Below are positions 10,386 through 21,540 of a stretch of DNA of 64,000 nucleotides, one piece after another. The stretch comes from Theropithecus gelada (Eukaryota > Chordata > Mammalia > Primates > Cercopithecidae). Below the pieces are notes generated by a model that worked only from the letters and a program-made list of their open reading frames with translations, did not search any database and was not told the DNA's origin. The translations under genes were made by a program, and so were the position numbers. Positions within the stretch are counted from its first letter, which is position 1; each line of letters opens with the position of its first letter. The stretch covers positions 143,476,111 to 143,540,110 of the forward strand of contig NC_037673.1 in the NCBI RefSeq assembly GCF_003255815.1. Direction: 5' to 3'.

Positions 10386-11369
10386 AGTCTTTCCAATGCT
10401 CTCAAGTTTCTGTTAGAAACACAAAGAGTATTACTTTATGTGAAAAAAATGCAAGTTTTTAATCAGTAATATCAGAGTTGTTTTTAAAATAAAGTTTGTT
10501 ATTTATTTTTTTCTGTTTTAGTTTCATGAATTTGGTTTAAACTGCTATTAAAGAGCAATCTTTTTAAAAGACATCTTCAGCATGCTGTAAAGTACTTTTT
10601 AGAAAAATATTCTCTCTCAGGTATGTCTGATGAGAAGCTGTGCTTTACATGAATCATTGACTGAAAAAAGAAGAGGCACATAAATTCTGAAGCATGTGTG
10701 AATGGTAAGCTGTAAAAAATTGCCATCAGTTTTCCTTGGAAAATAGGGACTTAATATCAATATCTGGAAATCATTAGTGCTTGAATATCATTGGTATAGA
10801 CCTGCCAACATAAAATTACCTGGTATATTTGATTAATGGTGTAGAGTGAGATGTGCACATGGACAAATGACTGTGCCATAATTTTGGGAAAGGTTGCTTT
10901 AAATCGTAATCAGAAAAATCACTCATGAAACAATAGATAATAATGGCCCTTAAGAAACAGCTAATAAAATTATGGAAATATCATCCACAGTAAAAACTAA
11001 AATGAAAAAACAACAGATCTTATGTTCCCTAAACTGTAAGCTGAAAGGACATGGTCAGGTCTCAAGGCTGCCAAATTTAAGTGATCTCAACAATGCCTTG
11101 AAAATTGCTTTTAGGCACTGAACAAAACTGTAACATTTACAAATTCCAGTGGTGATCCTGGGCAAAGATAGCACAGTGAGCTTCAGACCACAGACAGGAT
11201 TTTACTACGAGAGGGGAGGTATGAAGACCTCTACGTTGGAAGCAAAAACAAAACAAACGAAAATAGTTGAGTTTAGAGGTGAGGTTGAATTTTCACAATA
11301 CAACTATAAGGAAGATTATGTTACTGAAAATTCTCCATTGAGGTGAAATGCCCTAGGATTTAGGTCCTA
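10386..11369. other. Unique AT-rich DNA, no gene
   Basis: About 1 kb with no repeat I recognise. The frame at 11149-11346 (plus, 65 codons) has no known domain. Confidence 0.45.
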
Positions 11370-12215
11370 AAACATCAGAGTACTTCCATGCTTAGAATCC
11401 TGAAAGCTTCCCATTGTACCCAGAATAAAACACAATTATTTACCATGGCTTTACACACCTGAACTTGCCTCTGCTTCCCTCCACGACTTCAACATAGACT
11501 CTTCCCCTACTGACCAATCCAGGCATCCTGGCCTTCCTTCTGGCCATGCCTGGATTGCTTCTGTCCAGGGTCTTTGCGCTTGTTGTTTCCTGTGTCTAAA
11601 CACTGTTCCCATGGGTTTTTTGAACATGGTTTCTACTCATCATTTGGGTCTTAGCTTAAACGTCACCTCTTCAGAAAACCCTTCACAGAAAAGCCCTCTA
11701 ATTATGTAGCATTCCCCATTCCCTCATTTAGCCACTCCCACATGAGACGGAGTCTTGCTCTGTCACCCAGGCTGGAGTGCAGTGGCATGATCTTGGCTCA
11801 CTGCAACCTCCACCTACAGGATTCAAACGATTCTCCTGCCTCAGACTCCTGAGTAGCTGGGATTACAGGCGCCTGCCACCACACCCAACTAATTTTTGTA
11901 TTTTTAGTAGAGACGGGGTTTCACCATGTTGGTCAGGCTGGTCTTGAACTCCTGACCTCATGATCTGCCTGCCTTGGCCTCCCAAAGTGCTGGGATTACA
12001 GGTGTGAGCCACCGCACCAGGCCCATTTTATATTCTTTAGAGCATATGTCATCTTTGGAAAATATCTTGTGTCTTTGTAAGCTTGCATTTTCCAGTGTCC
12101 ACCTCTGCACTAGAATGTGAGCTCCATTAATACCACAGACTGTGGCTATTTCGAGGGCTGCTGTGTTTCCAATACCTACTGCCCAATATATATTTATTGA
12201 ATAAATGGATGAATA
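11370..12215 (+). repeat. L2 3' region, split by an Alu
   Basis: The left part runs from GAAAGCTTCCCATTGTACCC through GGGTCTTTGCGCTTGTTGTT and TTAGCTTAAACGTCACCTCT to 11743. It resumes at 12024 with TTTTATATTCTTTAGAGC, then CTAGAATGTGAGCTCCATTA and TATTTATTGAATAAATGGAT. This is the diagnostic L2 3' order, interrupted by the Alu at 11744-12023. Confidence 0.85.
11744..12023 (-). mobile_element. Alu (AluS-like) without an A tail
   Basis: GAGACGGAGTCTTGCTCTGT to CCACCGCACCAGGCC is a complete antisense Alu body. The usual T-run before GAGACGG is absent, and only a short CCCA-like similarity links the two flanks. The tail and possibly one target copy have been lost. Confidence 0.93.
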
Positions 12216-12704
12216 AAATTCAACATTCTTAACTCCAACCAAATTGGTATAAAGTTAGTTATACTTTTTTAAAGCTCTATATGATAGACTAAAAATAAAT
12301 ATACTAAGAAAAAGGCATAATGCTTACTGAAACCTTGAGCAAATAAACAGGAACCACCCACAATGTCCATGTGCTTAATTATTTATTCTTGGCTTTTAAA
12401 TTCCATTAACTAACAACATAGGCAGTAAATAGGATGATGCTGAGCCTGCTTAATGAGCAACATTTACAAAAAGGCAAGTGCTCTTCTCACACACCTCAGG
12501 CCCCAGCTTCAAGACAAGTCAGTCTAGAGAAGCTTGGTGTCTGGATTTGCCTGAGCCAAATGTTTAACCAAGAACAAGCCAATAACTCACCACCCTTTGC
12601 ACAGCGGTAGCAATAGAACTGGTTAAGCCTTATCTGTCTCTTTTTCCTGTAGCTGATACTCTTGTTGGACTACCTTGAATCGCATCCTCATTCCTTGCTG
12701 CAAA
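12216..12704. other. Unique DNA, nothing recognised
   Basis: No repeat or exon recognised. Confidence 0.45.
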
Positions 12705-13235
12705 GCCTAGATTCTGTTGTGGCATCCTCCACTCAGGGATGATGATCCCATTCCAAACTCGGATGCAAGCCTATTTGTATAAAGCTAGTTAGGCTAATCC
12801 CATTCTCCTTGCCAATGGATGGCTTAGAAGTGGGCATCTGCTGGGAGGTGGAGATTGCAGTGAGCCGAGATTGCGCCAGTGCAGTCCAGCCTGGTGACAG
12901 AGCGAGACACTGTCTCAAAAGAAAAAGCAACAACAACAACAACAAAAAAACAGAAGTGGGCATCTGACTTAGACTGTGGCAAAGGGGACATCAAAAGAAA
13001 TTTTCTAGGGATATTGGGGGGAAAAGGTTTCTTTATTTAAAAAAAAAATCAGAATGTCCTTTCACTTGATGTTGTTGGTTTATCTGAGTGTGACGCCCAG
13101 AATTGCATGCAGCAGTTGTCTTGGGACAAAGCTGACATTCCAAAGACAGCAAGGCAGGGAGATGGAGAGGATCCGAGTCCTTTATGCTGAGCTTCACCCA
13201 GGGAATTCATCAGCTCGGGGGCTCCCCGCCTTGTG
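12705..13235 (+). repeat. Old LTR-like interspersed repeat, family unsure
   Basis: GGCTAATCCCATTCTCCTTG, GTGGGCATCTGACTTAGACT and GGCAGGGAGATGGAGAGGAT then CCGAGTCCTTTATGC resemble an abundant old LTR-like mammalian repeat that I cannot name confidently. It is interrupted by the truncated Alu at 12841-12951. Confidence 0.45.
12841..12951 (+). mobile_element. 5'-truncated Alu with perfect target duplication
   Basis: Only the last third of the right arm is present (GGAGGTGGAGATTGCAGTGA to GAGACACTGTCTC), with an A-rich (CAA)n tail. The 15-bp sequence AGAAGTGGGCATCTG lies immediately on both sides (12826-12840 and 12952-12966) with no mismatch. This is a bona fide truncated retrotransposition, not a deletion remnant. 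Confidence 0.95.
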
Positions 13236-13239
13236 ACTT

Positions 13240-13840
13240 ATGTGAAACGCTGGATTATTGCAATAACCTTTCAACCGATTCCTGCTTCTGACAGTGGTCC
13301 CTTAATCGAGCTGCTGCTAGAAAGAGCGTTTTTCAACCAGTGGCTCTCTATTTCATTCAGGCAGGAGTCCAACTATTTTTAATGGGTTATAAGGTCCCCG
13401 TCTTGCATCTGTCTGCCATCATCTGTCTCCATCTTTCACAACTTCTTCCTTTGCCTACCCAACTTCAGATACACTGGCCACAAGTCCAGTCCTTAAACAT
13501 ACCCGATGAGCTCTTGCCTCAGGGCATTTGTACTAGCTATTCCCTCTATCTGGAACTCTACTCCCCAGATATTCACATGACTTTTTTTTTTTTTTTTTTT
13601 GCCTTCTTCAAATTGTTGCTCAAATGTCATCTTTTGCATGAAGTCTTGATCATCATATTTAAAAGACAACACCATATTCCCTGCACCCCCTGTTGGTTTA
13701 TTTTCTTGCATTTATAGCCTCATATTTTATATTCCATTTGTTTATTACATCTATTATTTAGCCCCTCCACTATTGAATCTCCAGTGCCTAGAATGCCAAG
13801 CACATAGTAGGTGCTCAGTAGATATTTGCAGAAGAGGTCA
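13240..13840 (+). repeat. L2 3' region (about 0.6 kb)
   Basis: CTGGATTATTGCAATAACCT, GCCTCAGGGCATTTGTACTA, CAAATGTCATCTTTTGCATG and CACATAGTAGGTGCTCAGTA are in L2 order. A 19-T run (13582-13600) interrupts it. The 125-codon plus frame across this block is L2-derived. Confidence 0.88.
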
Positions 13841-14374
13841 TTCTTTTACTGTTCCAGATATTTTGATAGCAGTTTTCTGTTGCAAGTGAAAGCATCTTGA
13901 AAGCATGATGGATTTCCCTTGAGTTGCCTTGATGTCCTGTGCCCTGCATTTTCAAGACAGTCAACCGTATCTTAAACTTACAGTCAGTGCGTCTAGCAGA
14001 AGATGAGCAGTAAAAAAATTGCTGGTGTAGGATTCAAAAATTTGCCTTCTGGACTCCATAAGACCTTGGGCAATTTAAGACTTATTTCTAGCTGCCTTCA
14101 CCTCCTCATATTTATGAATAAAATTAGGTCTACTATCTATAATATCTATACTATCTTTTTGTCTGCAATGTGGGATTATAAGACCGATTCTAGTTATCTC
14201 CTATGGGTTATAGGATACATATGATCCATATATGTTAAAGTTAGAAAAGTTCTGTGTATCTATAATGGATTGTTTTGAATGAGCTATTTTATTCTTTAAA
14301 AATATCCGTTATTGTTGTATTAACAGTAATATTGATGTTTTTTGGTTGGTTGACATTTATTAGTTACTGAAGGC
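13841..14374. other. Unique AT-rich DNA
   Basis: Nothing recognised. Confidence 0.45.
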
Positions 14375-14429
14375 TATATTCATTCAATAAATATTTATTA
14401 AGCCCCTGCTTGGTGTCAGGTTACTTGCC
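14375..14429 (-). repeat. L2 terminus fragment
   Basis: ATTCAATAAATATTTATTAA then GCCCCTGCTTGGTGTCAGG resembles the reverse-complement L2 3' end. Confidence 0.5.
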
Positions 14430-14670
14430 AGGAGTGCTCTATCACAGTAGTTGAGAATACCAACTCTGAGGTCAGACTGGTGTGCAAATGGATATGTTGT
14501 TAAACTTTCTGAGTCTCAATTTCCTCCACCGTAAAATGGGCTTAAGCTGGCACCTGCCTCATATCTTAGTGTTGCAGCAAAGGTGGAATGAGATAACATG
14601 TTGAAAGCAATTATTAAGGAGTCTGATCTCATGAAGCCTGATTAAACAGAATTATCATTATCATTACTTT
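14430..14670 (+). repeat. MIR, near full length
   Basis: ATCACAGTAGTTGAGAATAC, TCAATTTCCTCCACCGTAAA and GCAAAGGTGGAATGAGATAA follow plus-strand MIR order. Confidence 0.8.
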
Positions 14671-14840
14671 ACCCTGGCCAGGTATTGTGCAGCACTTTCA
14701 AAGATCTTATTAACATATCCTTTCATCCTCCCAAGTTGGCGATCACCCAGGGAACCTGAGCAAATAGCACAAGAGAATAATTGAACCATGAATAAAATGT
14801 GGGTCTATGTACCCAGAAGTCCTAGCGAATTCCTGTTTCT
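14671..14840 (-). repeat. MIR remnant
   Basis: GTATTGTGCAGCACTTTCAA then ATATCCTTTCATCCTCCCAA suggests a decayed reverse MIR beside the plus-strand copy. Confidence 0.45.
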
Positions 14841-14859
14841 ACTTTAGGTCTCAGATTGG

Positions 14860-15115
14860 CTTCCAGTCTAGCCAATCTTACTCTAGCAAGCCTTCCCTGC
14901 TCTGTTCCCAGTGTGCGTTGGGTGACTTACTCTTTTTCTAGTACTCTCCACAATCACATTGGATTGTCATTAAAAACCATGTGGTGATGCCCTCAGGAAA
15001 GTGTACAGTGCTTAATGGAGGGGAGCAACAGTGCTTTGTCCATGACTGACCTCATCGTCCAGCCCAGTGCCTAGCACATATTAGGTGCTCCATAAATATT
15101 TGTTAATTAAACACA
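14860..15115 (+). repeat. L2 3' end
   Basis: GCAAGCCTTCCCTGCTCTGT, then CAGCCCAGTGCCTAGCACAT and TTAGGTGCTCCATAAATATT. Confidence 0.75.
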
Positions 15116-15670
15116 TTTCAAGTGATTGGCATTAGGGAAGAGGAGAAATAAATAGTCACAGTTTTTTTCTCTTTCTTGGCTAGGAAATATTTAATTACCT
15201 AATGCTTACAAAGAGAACAGGATGTTTGCCTTCAGTGTTATGCAAAGAACCTGCTTCCCTTCCTCCAGCGTTCACTTCTCACCAGCCCACCTGCAGAGTA
15301 CAGCAAGCCTTCTCACATCAAAACATTCTGCATCACAGCTGAGAAAAAATGCTTTCATCTTGCACAACTTGTTCATAATCAGTCCAATTTTTCTTCTGGC
15401 AGATTGGAGCGCCATGCAAAGTGAAGTTGCATAGGAAATTCCCTTGTAGCCTACTGGGTGCAGAGAAGAGATCTCCACTTCTTTTTCACACACAGAGGAA
15501 AGGTTTTCACTCCCTTCAGTGCCCGAGGCAGAGAACTTGGCTGCACAGTATCTCACATTTATTGGCATTCTTGTTTCCTTTAAATGCACTCAAAACACCT
15601 GCAGATTTTCTATCTTCTCTGCTCTTAGAATAGCCCTCTGATGTAAGGAAAGAAAGAACAGAATTTCTCG
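15116..15670. other. Unique DNA, no supported gene
   Basis: The minus frame 15272-15589 (105 codons) and plus frames here share no domain with anything I know and lack exon boundaries. Confidence 0.4.
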
Positions 15671-16190
15671 AAGTGCCTCTTGGATCAAACTATTAGAATT
15701 GTTTGGGATGGGCCGGGTGCAGTGGCTCCTGCCTGTAATCCTAGCACTTTGGGAGGCTGAGGAAGGTAGATCACGGGTCAGGAGTTCGAGAGCAGCTGGG
15801 TCAATATGGTGAAACCCCGTCTCTGATAAAAATACAAAAAACAGCTGGGCGTAGTGGCAGGCGCCTGTAATCCCAGCTACTCAGGAGGCTGAGGCAGGAG
15901 AACTACTTGAACCCGGGAGGTGGAGGTTGCAGTGAGCTGAGATCACGCCACTGCATTCCAGCCTAGGCGACAGAGCAAGGCTCCATCTCAAAAAAAACAA
16001 AACAAAAATAAATAAATAAAAATAAATAAAAATAATTATTTGGGATGCTTGTGAAATATGCAGGTTCTTTGACTCTGTCCCAGACCTAGTGAATCAGAAT
16101 CTCTAGAGGCAGAATCTAGTAATATGCATTTTAACATCCTTCTCAGGGTATTCATATGCACAATAATGTTGGAAAATCATTTAGTATCCT
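15671..16190 (+). mobile_element. MER5A-like copy split by an Alu
   Basis: Left part 15671-15710. Right part from 16034 reads GATGCTTGTGAAATATGCAG, AGTGAATCAGAATCTCTAGA and TAATATGCATTTTAACATCC. The two halves make one MER5A-like element once the Alu and one target copy are set aside. Confidence 0.7.
15711..16033 (+). mobile_element. Alu (AluS-like), full length
   Basis: GGCCGGGTGCAGTGGCTCCT to CTCCATCTC plus an A-rich (AAAT)n tail. Target duplication of 14 bp with one mismatch: AATTGTTTGGGATG (15697-15710) and AATTATTTGGGATG (16034-16047). Confidence 0.97.
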
Positions 16191-16555
16191 GTCTAAGATC
16201 ACTAACTGAGTAGCTGAACCAAGTTTAAAGTGAGGGATTATCTGATTTCAAATTGGTGCCTAATTAAAAATCCCCTTGAGTTGCTGATTTAGAAAGCTTC
16301 TGTCTAAAAAGACAGGATTCCTTCTTCCTGAAATGGGAATTCTTCTCAGTGCCAGCCCTTCACCCTGTATTCAGGAGAGCAAGGCAAGTAAGACTCCGTT
16401 TTCTATCATTTAGGCTAAGATCTGTGAGGTGAAGTTACAATTATTGTAACTAAACATCTAAACATCTAAGAAAGGTTATTTGTCAATCACGGACTTCTTT
16501 CTATAAAATGAGGTGAAGGTCACAAGTCTTTATACTGCTTTGAGACAACCCAATT

Positions 16556-16557
<2 letters not shown>
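16191..16557. other. Mostly unique DNA
   Basis: The first 60 bp (GATCACTAACTGAGTAGCTG) may be a decayed reverse MIR. Nothing else recognised. Confidence 0.4.

Positions 16558-16600
<43 letters not shown>
16558..16600. repeat. Pure 43-T homopolymer
   Basis: Uninterrupted T from 16558 to 16600, not adjoining an Alu or L1 body. Could be the A tail of a minus-strand retrocopy, but I find no target duplication and no recognisable body. Confidence 0.97.
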
Positions 16601-17439
16601 CTGTTGACAGCAAAGAGTCACAATCACTGAAAGAAAGCTGAAAAATCATTCCTATAATCCTCGGATTACTTAAACATCCATGCAAAATGAAACATTATTG
16701 CAAATGTTATAGAGGATTCCTCTTTGCAAGGAAGTCACAGGTGTTGGCTTTTACTTTAGGGTATATGAAATACACCTCACATCGACAGTCACATTGATGT
16801 TTTTCTCTCATTAGAAAGCACAATCGATAGAATGCCTCATCCTTCCCTCTACATGAGTGATCTTTTCAGAGGGAGGGAAGGAAAAAAATGTTATGCCCAT
16901 GTAGCAAAACAGAATAAATATCACAATTATTTCCCATGAATAAGATGAAGTGACCTGTGTTGACAGACATCAAAGAACTGCAGAATGAGGAACAAAGCAC
17001 CCTAGAATTGCAGTATCAGAAAGAAAATGGTTATATGCTGTAGCTGGAATAAAAACAGAAACCTCACCAGATAATTCTTTTTCCCATGTACAAAATCAGA
17101 CACCAAGTCTCAAGAAGTTGTCTGATACCGAGTGGGCAATTTCTCCATATAAAGTACTTCTAATGATGAAATAATGTAAAATTTCATGCAATGAAATCAT
17201 GTTATATGAAATACGCCTGCTAAGCAAATCAAATGCAAGCATTGCACATGGTAAATCAGAACCTTTAAATGTGTAAGTGTCTTCCAATAACTCAACTAAG
17301 TCAACAATGTTTTTATGGCCTCCTAACCACCAGCATAACAGTGAAAGTTTAGGTCATCAAAATTGTTTGTTGACTGCATGTCCACATGATCTGCATAAGT
17401 TATGTGATCTCATTCAGTTCAACGGTTCCAAACACCATC
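16601..17439. other. Unique AT-rich DNA
   Basis: No repeat family or exon recognised in about 0.84 kb. Confidence 0.45.
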
Positions 17440-17830
17440 TGCATGCTGAGGCCTCCCCAGGTTCTATCTCCATCTCTGAGACTGTCTCTCCAAGACATAT
17501 ATGTGACTCATATATATACATACAACTTCCTTCTTGATGTTTATACTTTGTGCCTCATAGCTACTTCATATTAATTATGTTCAAAACAAAGCTCATGATT
17601 TTTCTCCCCAAATATCTTTCTTTTTCAGGTTTCCTGGTGTTAGTAACTGGAGCCCACCAACCCCCCATTTGTTCAAAGCTAAAACCTGAAAACTATCTTA
17701 ATTCCTTAGTTTACTTCTCCCCTAAAATGCAGCCTATTGCCTCCAAAACAAGCCTGGAACCTGTTTTCTCTTCATCTGCACCTTCTCCGCTCTAATGAAG
17801 CCACATTGTCTCTCATAAGACTTCCTATAA
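17440..17830 (+). repeat. L2, internal 3' region
   Basis: CAAAACAAAGCTCATGATTT, TTCTCCCCAAATATC and AACTGGAGCCCACCAACCCC track the L2 region that reads 'CCAAAACTGAACTCCTGATC...CCCCCCAAACC'. Diverged. Confidence 0.55.
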
Positions 17831-17869
17831 AGCCCAAGGAATGCTATTTTTGAGAATGTGTCCCAGTGA

Positions 17870-18125
17870 CATAATCACAGTAGCTAATCATGATTACTGA
17901 ATCATGTCTATGTGCTATGTTGTTTAAAATATATGTCTAATTATATTATCATAAGAGTTCTTCAAGATAGCTCTTATTATCCCAATTTTACATATCAGGA
18001 AATAGAATCATGAAAAGTTTGAGGTAACTTACTCCATGCCCATAAGTAATGAAGCTAAATTTGAACCAGGTATTTTTAACTGTGAAACATATGCTCTTAA
18101 TCACTATATCACACTGCTTTTCCTG
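17870..18125 (-). repeat. MIR, near full length
   Basis: TTATCCCAATTTTACATATC, GAGGTAACTTACTCCATGCC and TTGAACCAGGTATTTTTAAC in reverse MIR order. Confidence 0.7.
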
Positions 18126-18694
18126 GATAAATGTAAAGATTTTACTATTAGGTGTTCATAACAATGTTACAAATATTGAAAATCTAGGTAAATAAAACTA
18201 GGGTATATGTACCTCTTATTATACGAAAGATGATCCTATACATTCTTAAGTAAAAACATCAATTTACAAAATAGTATTTCCATTATGACTCCATTTTGGT
18301 AAAAAAAATAATATGGATATTGTTTGATGTAAACTAAGCAATTCCTTGCACAGTATTTGACACACAGTACTTGTTTCTTGACTGAATCAATTAATGACCA
18401 TATATGCATAATCAAGAGATTAGAAAAATATACCATAAATTTTTAACAATGCTAATCTGTGGGTTGTGGGTTTCTGAATGACATTTATTTTCTGATTTTT
18501 ATTGGTTAAATTTAAACGTTTCTACACTGAGAATATATTGTTTTAGTAATCAGAAAAATAAAAGAATAAATGTTATGGTTTTTTAAATTATTTAAGGTTT
18601 GTCTTAAATGTTTTCTTCCCACAAGTCTATTTTTCTCCACCAAATGTGTGAGATTCCTACCTCTCTGGTAGTCAAAGCATTGTAGTCTTTAGCC
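18126..18694. other. Unique AT-rich DNA
   Basis: Nothing recognised. Confidence 0.45.
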
Positions 18695-18900
18695 TAAGTA
18701 CTTTTATCTGCAGCTCATTTTACCTTGTGTTTATTTGATGTGATGCTTTACTCTCCCAGGCCATACTCTGTCTCCTCTTCAATGGTGCATTTCTTGAGAA
18801 CTTGGACTATATTTTATTTATCTTTACAACCTTCTTACTTTCTGAGACAGTACCCTGGATATAGTAAGCACTCACCAAATGCTTATTGTTGAACTCATAG
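18695..18900 (+). repeat. L2 3' end
   Basis: TTGAGAACTTGGACTATATT, CAGTACCCTGGATATAGTAA and GCACTCACCAAATGCTTATT. Confidence 0.6.
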
Positions 18901-19040
18901 TATAATTCATTTAAAGCCCTATAGAATAATTTGACATATGAAAAAATTCTAGTCTACTACTTGATACCCAAGATGTACATAAGTATCTTGCACCAAGATG
19001 CAAATTGAACATCTTATAACAACCTATTGGTAATGGTCTG

Positions 19041-19252
19041 ATATATATTATATATAACATATATTATTATATATATTATATGTGTTACATATATTAATAT
19101 ATATGTGTGTTATATATAATATGTAATATATATTTTATATGTATTATATATAATATTGTATATTATATATGTATCACATATGTATATTATACACATATAT
19201 GTATGCATATATATAATATATACACATATATGTATATGCGTATACACACACA
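19041..19252 (+). repeat. (TA)n/(TATG)n microsatellite block
   Basis: About 210 bp of alternating TATATA, ATATGT and finally CACACACA. The plus frames here, rich in Ile and Tyr, are artefacts of the repeat. Confidence 0.95.
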
Positions 19253-19261
19253 CACCCTCCC

Positions 19262-19400
19262 TCCTAGCCCTTATAGCCATAATGGGTAACTATACTATTA
19301 TCCCCATTCTGCACATGAGGAAAACTGAAGCATGGAGACATTAACTTGCCAAGGTAACTAGCTAGAAAGTGATAGAACTGAAATAGAAAAAGCTATTAAT
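19262..19400 (-). repeat. MIR
   Basis: TATCCCCATTCTGCACATGA, GAGACATTAACTTGCCAAGG and GATAGAACTGAAATAG. Confidence 0.7.
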
Positions 19401-19854
19401 AGGAATAAGTAACATGGAAGGGAAAGCTGAATAATTTTTATTGACTTTGATTGTATAGAAAATTAACTTGGGTAGATTATGCCAATCAAACCAAAGGAAA
19501 CCTGATTTTTAACGAGTAGCAAGTGAAAGTCTTTTATTAATTCACTCAACAAATATTCAACTTCCATTGAGGCAGTGTTAGTGCAGCTTAAATGACATCT
19601 AAGATATGTTGGCTAGGGAACCTCCATGCCAGTGGCTGTGTGTTTGTGACTAACCTAATTCTTCTTTTTAAAAAGTTTCTCCCTTTATTCACTATTTAAA
19701 AGTGCATTTTCCAAACAAAATAGGGATCGATTGTCATTTTGATCCTGACTCTGACCCAACTAACAGTCAGTTCAAGCAGGCTACTTTTGTATTATGCACA
19801 GTAAACGTTTCAACCTATCTTCAGTTCACGTGTATTCATAATGATCATCTAAGG
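19401..19854. other. Unique AT-rich DNA
   Basis: Nothing recognised. Confidence 0.4.
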
Positions 19855-19934
19855 GCATGTGTGTAAAATGCACGTTCCAGGCCTTCATTCCAGACTACTA
19901 AGTCAGAGTCTCTATTTTCAAAACAATGTTTAAA
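19855..19934 (+). mobile_element. MER5-like fragment
   Basis: GTGTAAAATGCACGTTCCAG, then CTACTAAGTCAGAGTCTCTA and AAACAATGTTTAAAAAGC resemble part of MER5A. Confidence 0.5.
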
Positions 19935-20130
19935 AAGCAGGGGCTGTGGAGTCCCAAAGACTAGGTTTGAAAACTGCATCACCCATTTATAAGCTATAGT
20001 GCCTTTGGCAATGTACTTAATATTTTTTGTTTGTTTGCTTGACTTCAATATCCTCATAGGTAAAGTGGGAATAAAAATTCTTACCTGTCATAAGGTTTTG
20101 GTGAAGATTAATTTAGAATGAAGGTCTAAT
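19935..20130 (+). repeat. MIR
   Basis: GGGGCTGTGGAGTCCCAAAG, AATATCCTCATAGGTAAAGT and AAGGTTTTGGTGAAGATTAA. Confidence 0.75.
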
Positions 20131-20139
20131 TATAATAAT

Positions 20140-20330
20140 ATTTATAATAATAGCTTACAAATATCAAGTACTTACAAAGTATTGAGAACTATGGCCAATG
20201 CTGTATCTGTATTATCTTAATAATTTGTCTTAAGCAAATAATAAGTCTGCAATTGGTAAGACCTATAGTTACAGCAAACACTCAGAATTCTCATAATTGA
20301 TGGGAAGCCAGTCACAAGGACAAGATTTAA
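20140..20330 (-). repeat. MIR remnant, weak
   Basis: ATATCAAGTACTTACAAAGT, GTATCTGTATTATCTTAATA and CTGCAATTGGTAAGACC suggest a strongly diverged reverse MIR. Confidence 0.35.
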
Positions 20331-20389
20331 GATTTAAGTGCAGAGTGAGAGAATAATGGATTACTTGGAACAAGTCCTTTAGCTTTGTG

Positions 20390-20545
20390 ATGCCCAATGC
20401 TAGTCCACTACATTAGAATTAACTGGGTAAACTAACACACATTGTATCACCCTGACCCTTGAAACTCTAACTTAGTAGCTCTTGGAGACCTGGGAGTCTC
20501 TATTATTTAAAAAGTTCAAATGATTTTGAATCATGGCCAAGATTT
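20390..20545 (+). mobile_element. MER5A-like copy
   Basis: CATTAGAATTAACTGGGTAA, AAACTCTAACTTAGTAGCTC and AAGTTCAAATGATTTTGAAT follow MER5A. Confidence 0.6.
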
Positions 20546-20574
20546 AAAACAATGTATTCACTTGAACTTCCTTT

Positions 20575-20690
20575 TCTTAAGATCCATGAGGTTAGAGAGT
20601 AGGTCATTTTTTTTCTTTCCTTTTTAAAAAAATTTCTAATGTCTAGCACAGTGCTGTCATATAGAAGACACTCAAAATTCTTTTTTTTTA
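20575..20690 (+). repeat. L2 3' end
   Basis: AAGATCCATGAGGTTAGAGA and CTAATGTCTAGCACAGTGCT. Confidence 0.6.
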
Positions 20691-20754
20691 GGTGACATAA
20701 AATGGGATTGATAGTTTCTATCTGTCTTCATAGGGGCTTTAGAAGGATCTTTTG

Positions 20755-21540
20755 TAAGGCTCTATTTGACAATTCATCTCAAAAATAGAGGATGCTATAT
20801 ACAAATATAATATTAGATCCAGTAATCCCACTACTTGGTCTATATTTACAAAATAAAATCAGTATATAGAAAAGAAATCTGCTCTCCCATGTTTATTGCA
20901 GCTCTAGTAGCAATAGCCAAATTATGGACACAACCTAAGTGTCCATAAACAGATGAATAGATACATACAGTTTTATATATATATATGTGTGTGTATATAT
21001 ATATATATGAAAAATACACACAAACACACATATATATGCAATGGAATATTACTCAGCCATAAAAAAGAATAAAATTCTGTCATTTGTGGCAACATAGATA
21101 AACATGAAAGGCATTATATTAAGTGAAATAAGCCAGGCACAGACAAATACCACATTTTCTCACTCATATGAGGAACCTAAAAAAGTCGATCTCATAGAAG
21201 TAGAGAATAGTAAATAGTGGTTACCAGAGGCCTGGGGGGTGGTAGGAAGATGAAAAGAGATTGGTCAATAAATGTAAAGTAATAGATCTGAGGAATAAGT
21301 TTTGTTCTTTAGCACGGTAGGGTGAGTAGGTTAACAATATCATATCGTATATCTCAAAAGAGAGAGAGGATTTAGAATCTTCTTACCACAAAGAAATAAT
21401 AAATGTATGAGGTAATGGATATGCTAATCATCTTGGTTTGATATCATTACACAATATACACATATCGAAACATCACACTCTACCTTATAAATATGTGCAA
21501 ACATTGTGTCAATTTCTTTTAAATATAATTTTATATAGAT
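20755..21540 (+). mobile_element. L1 3' region, 5'-truncated
   Basis: ATCCAGTAATCCCACTACTT, CCAAATTATGGACACAACCT, AATGGAATATTACTCAGCCA and GTGGTTACCAGAGGCCTGGG are plus-strand ORF2 end and 3' UTR of an older L1. The coding part is interrupted by a TA/TG repeat and stops. Confidence 0.9.
20967..21035 (+). repeat. (TA)n(TG)n(TA)n microsatellite inside L1
   Basis: Alternating TATATA, TGTGTG and CACACA at the usual A-rich expansion point of an L1. Confidence 0.9.

Noticed and set aside
19041..19252. Cruciform-like or origin-like TA block
   Set aside because: Simple microsatellite expansion explains it; no further origin signals.
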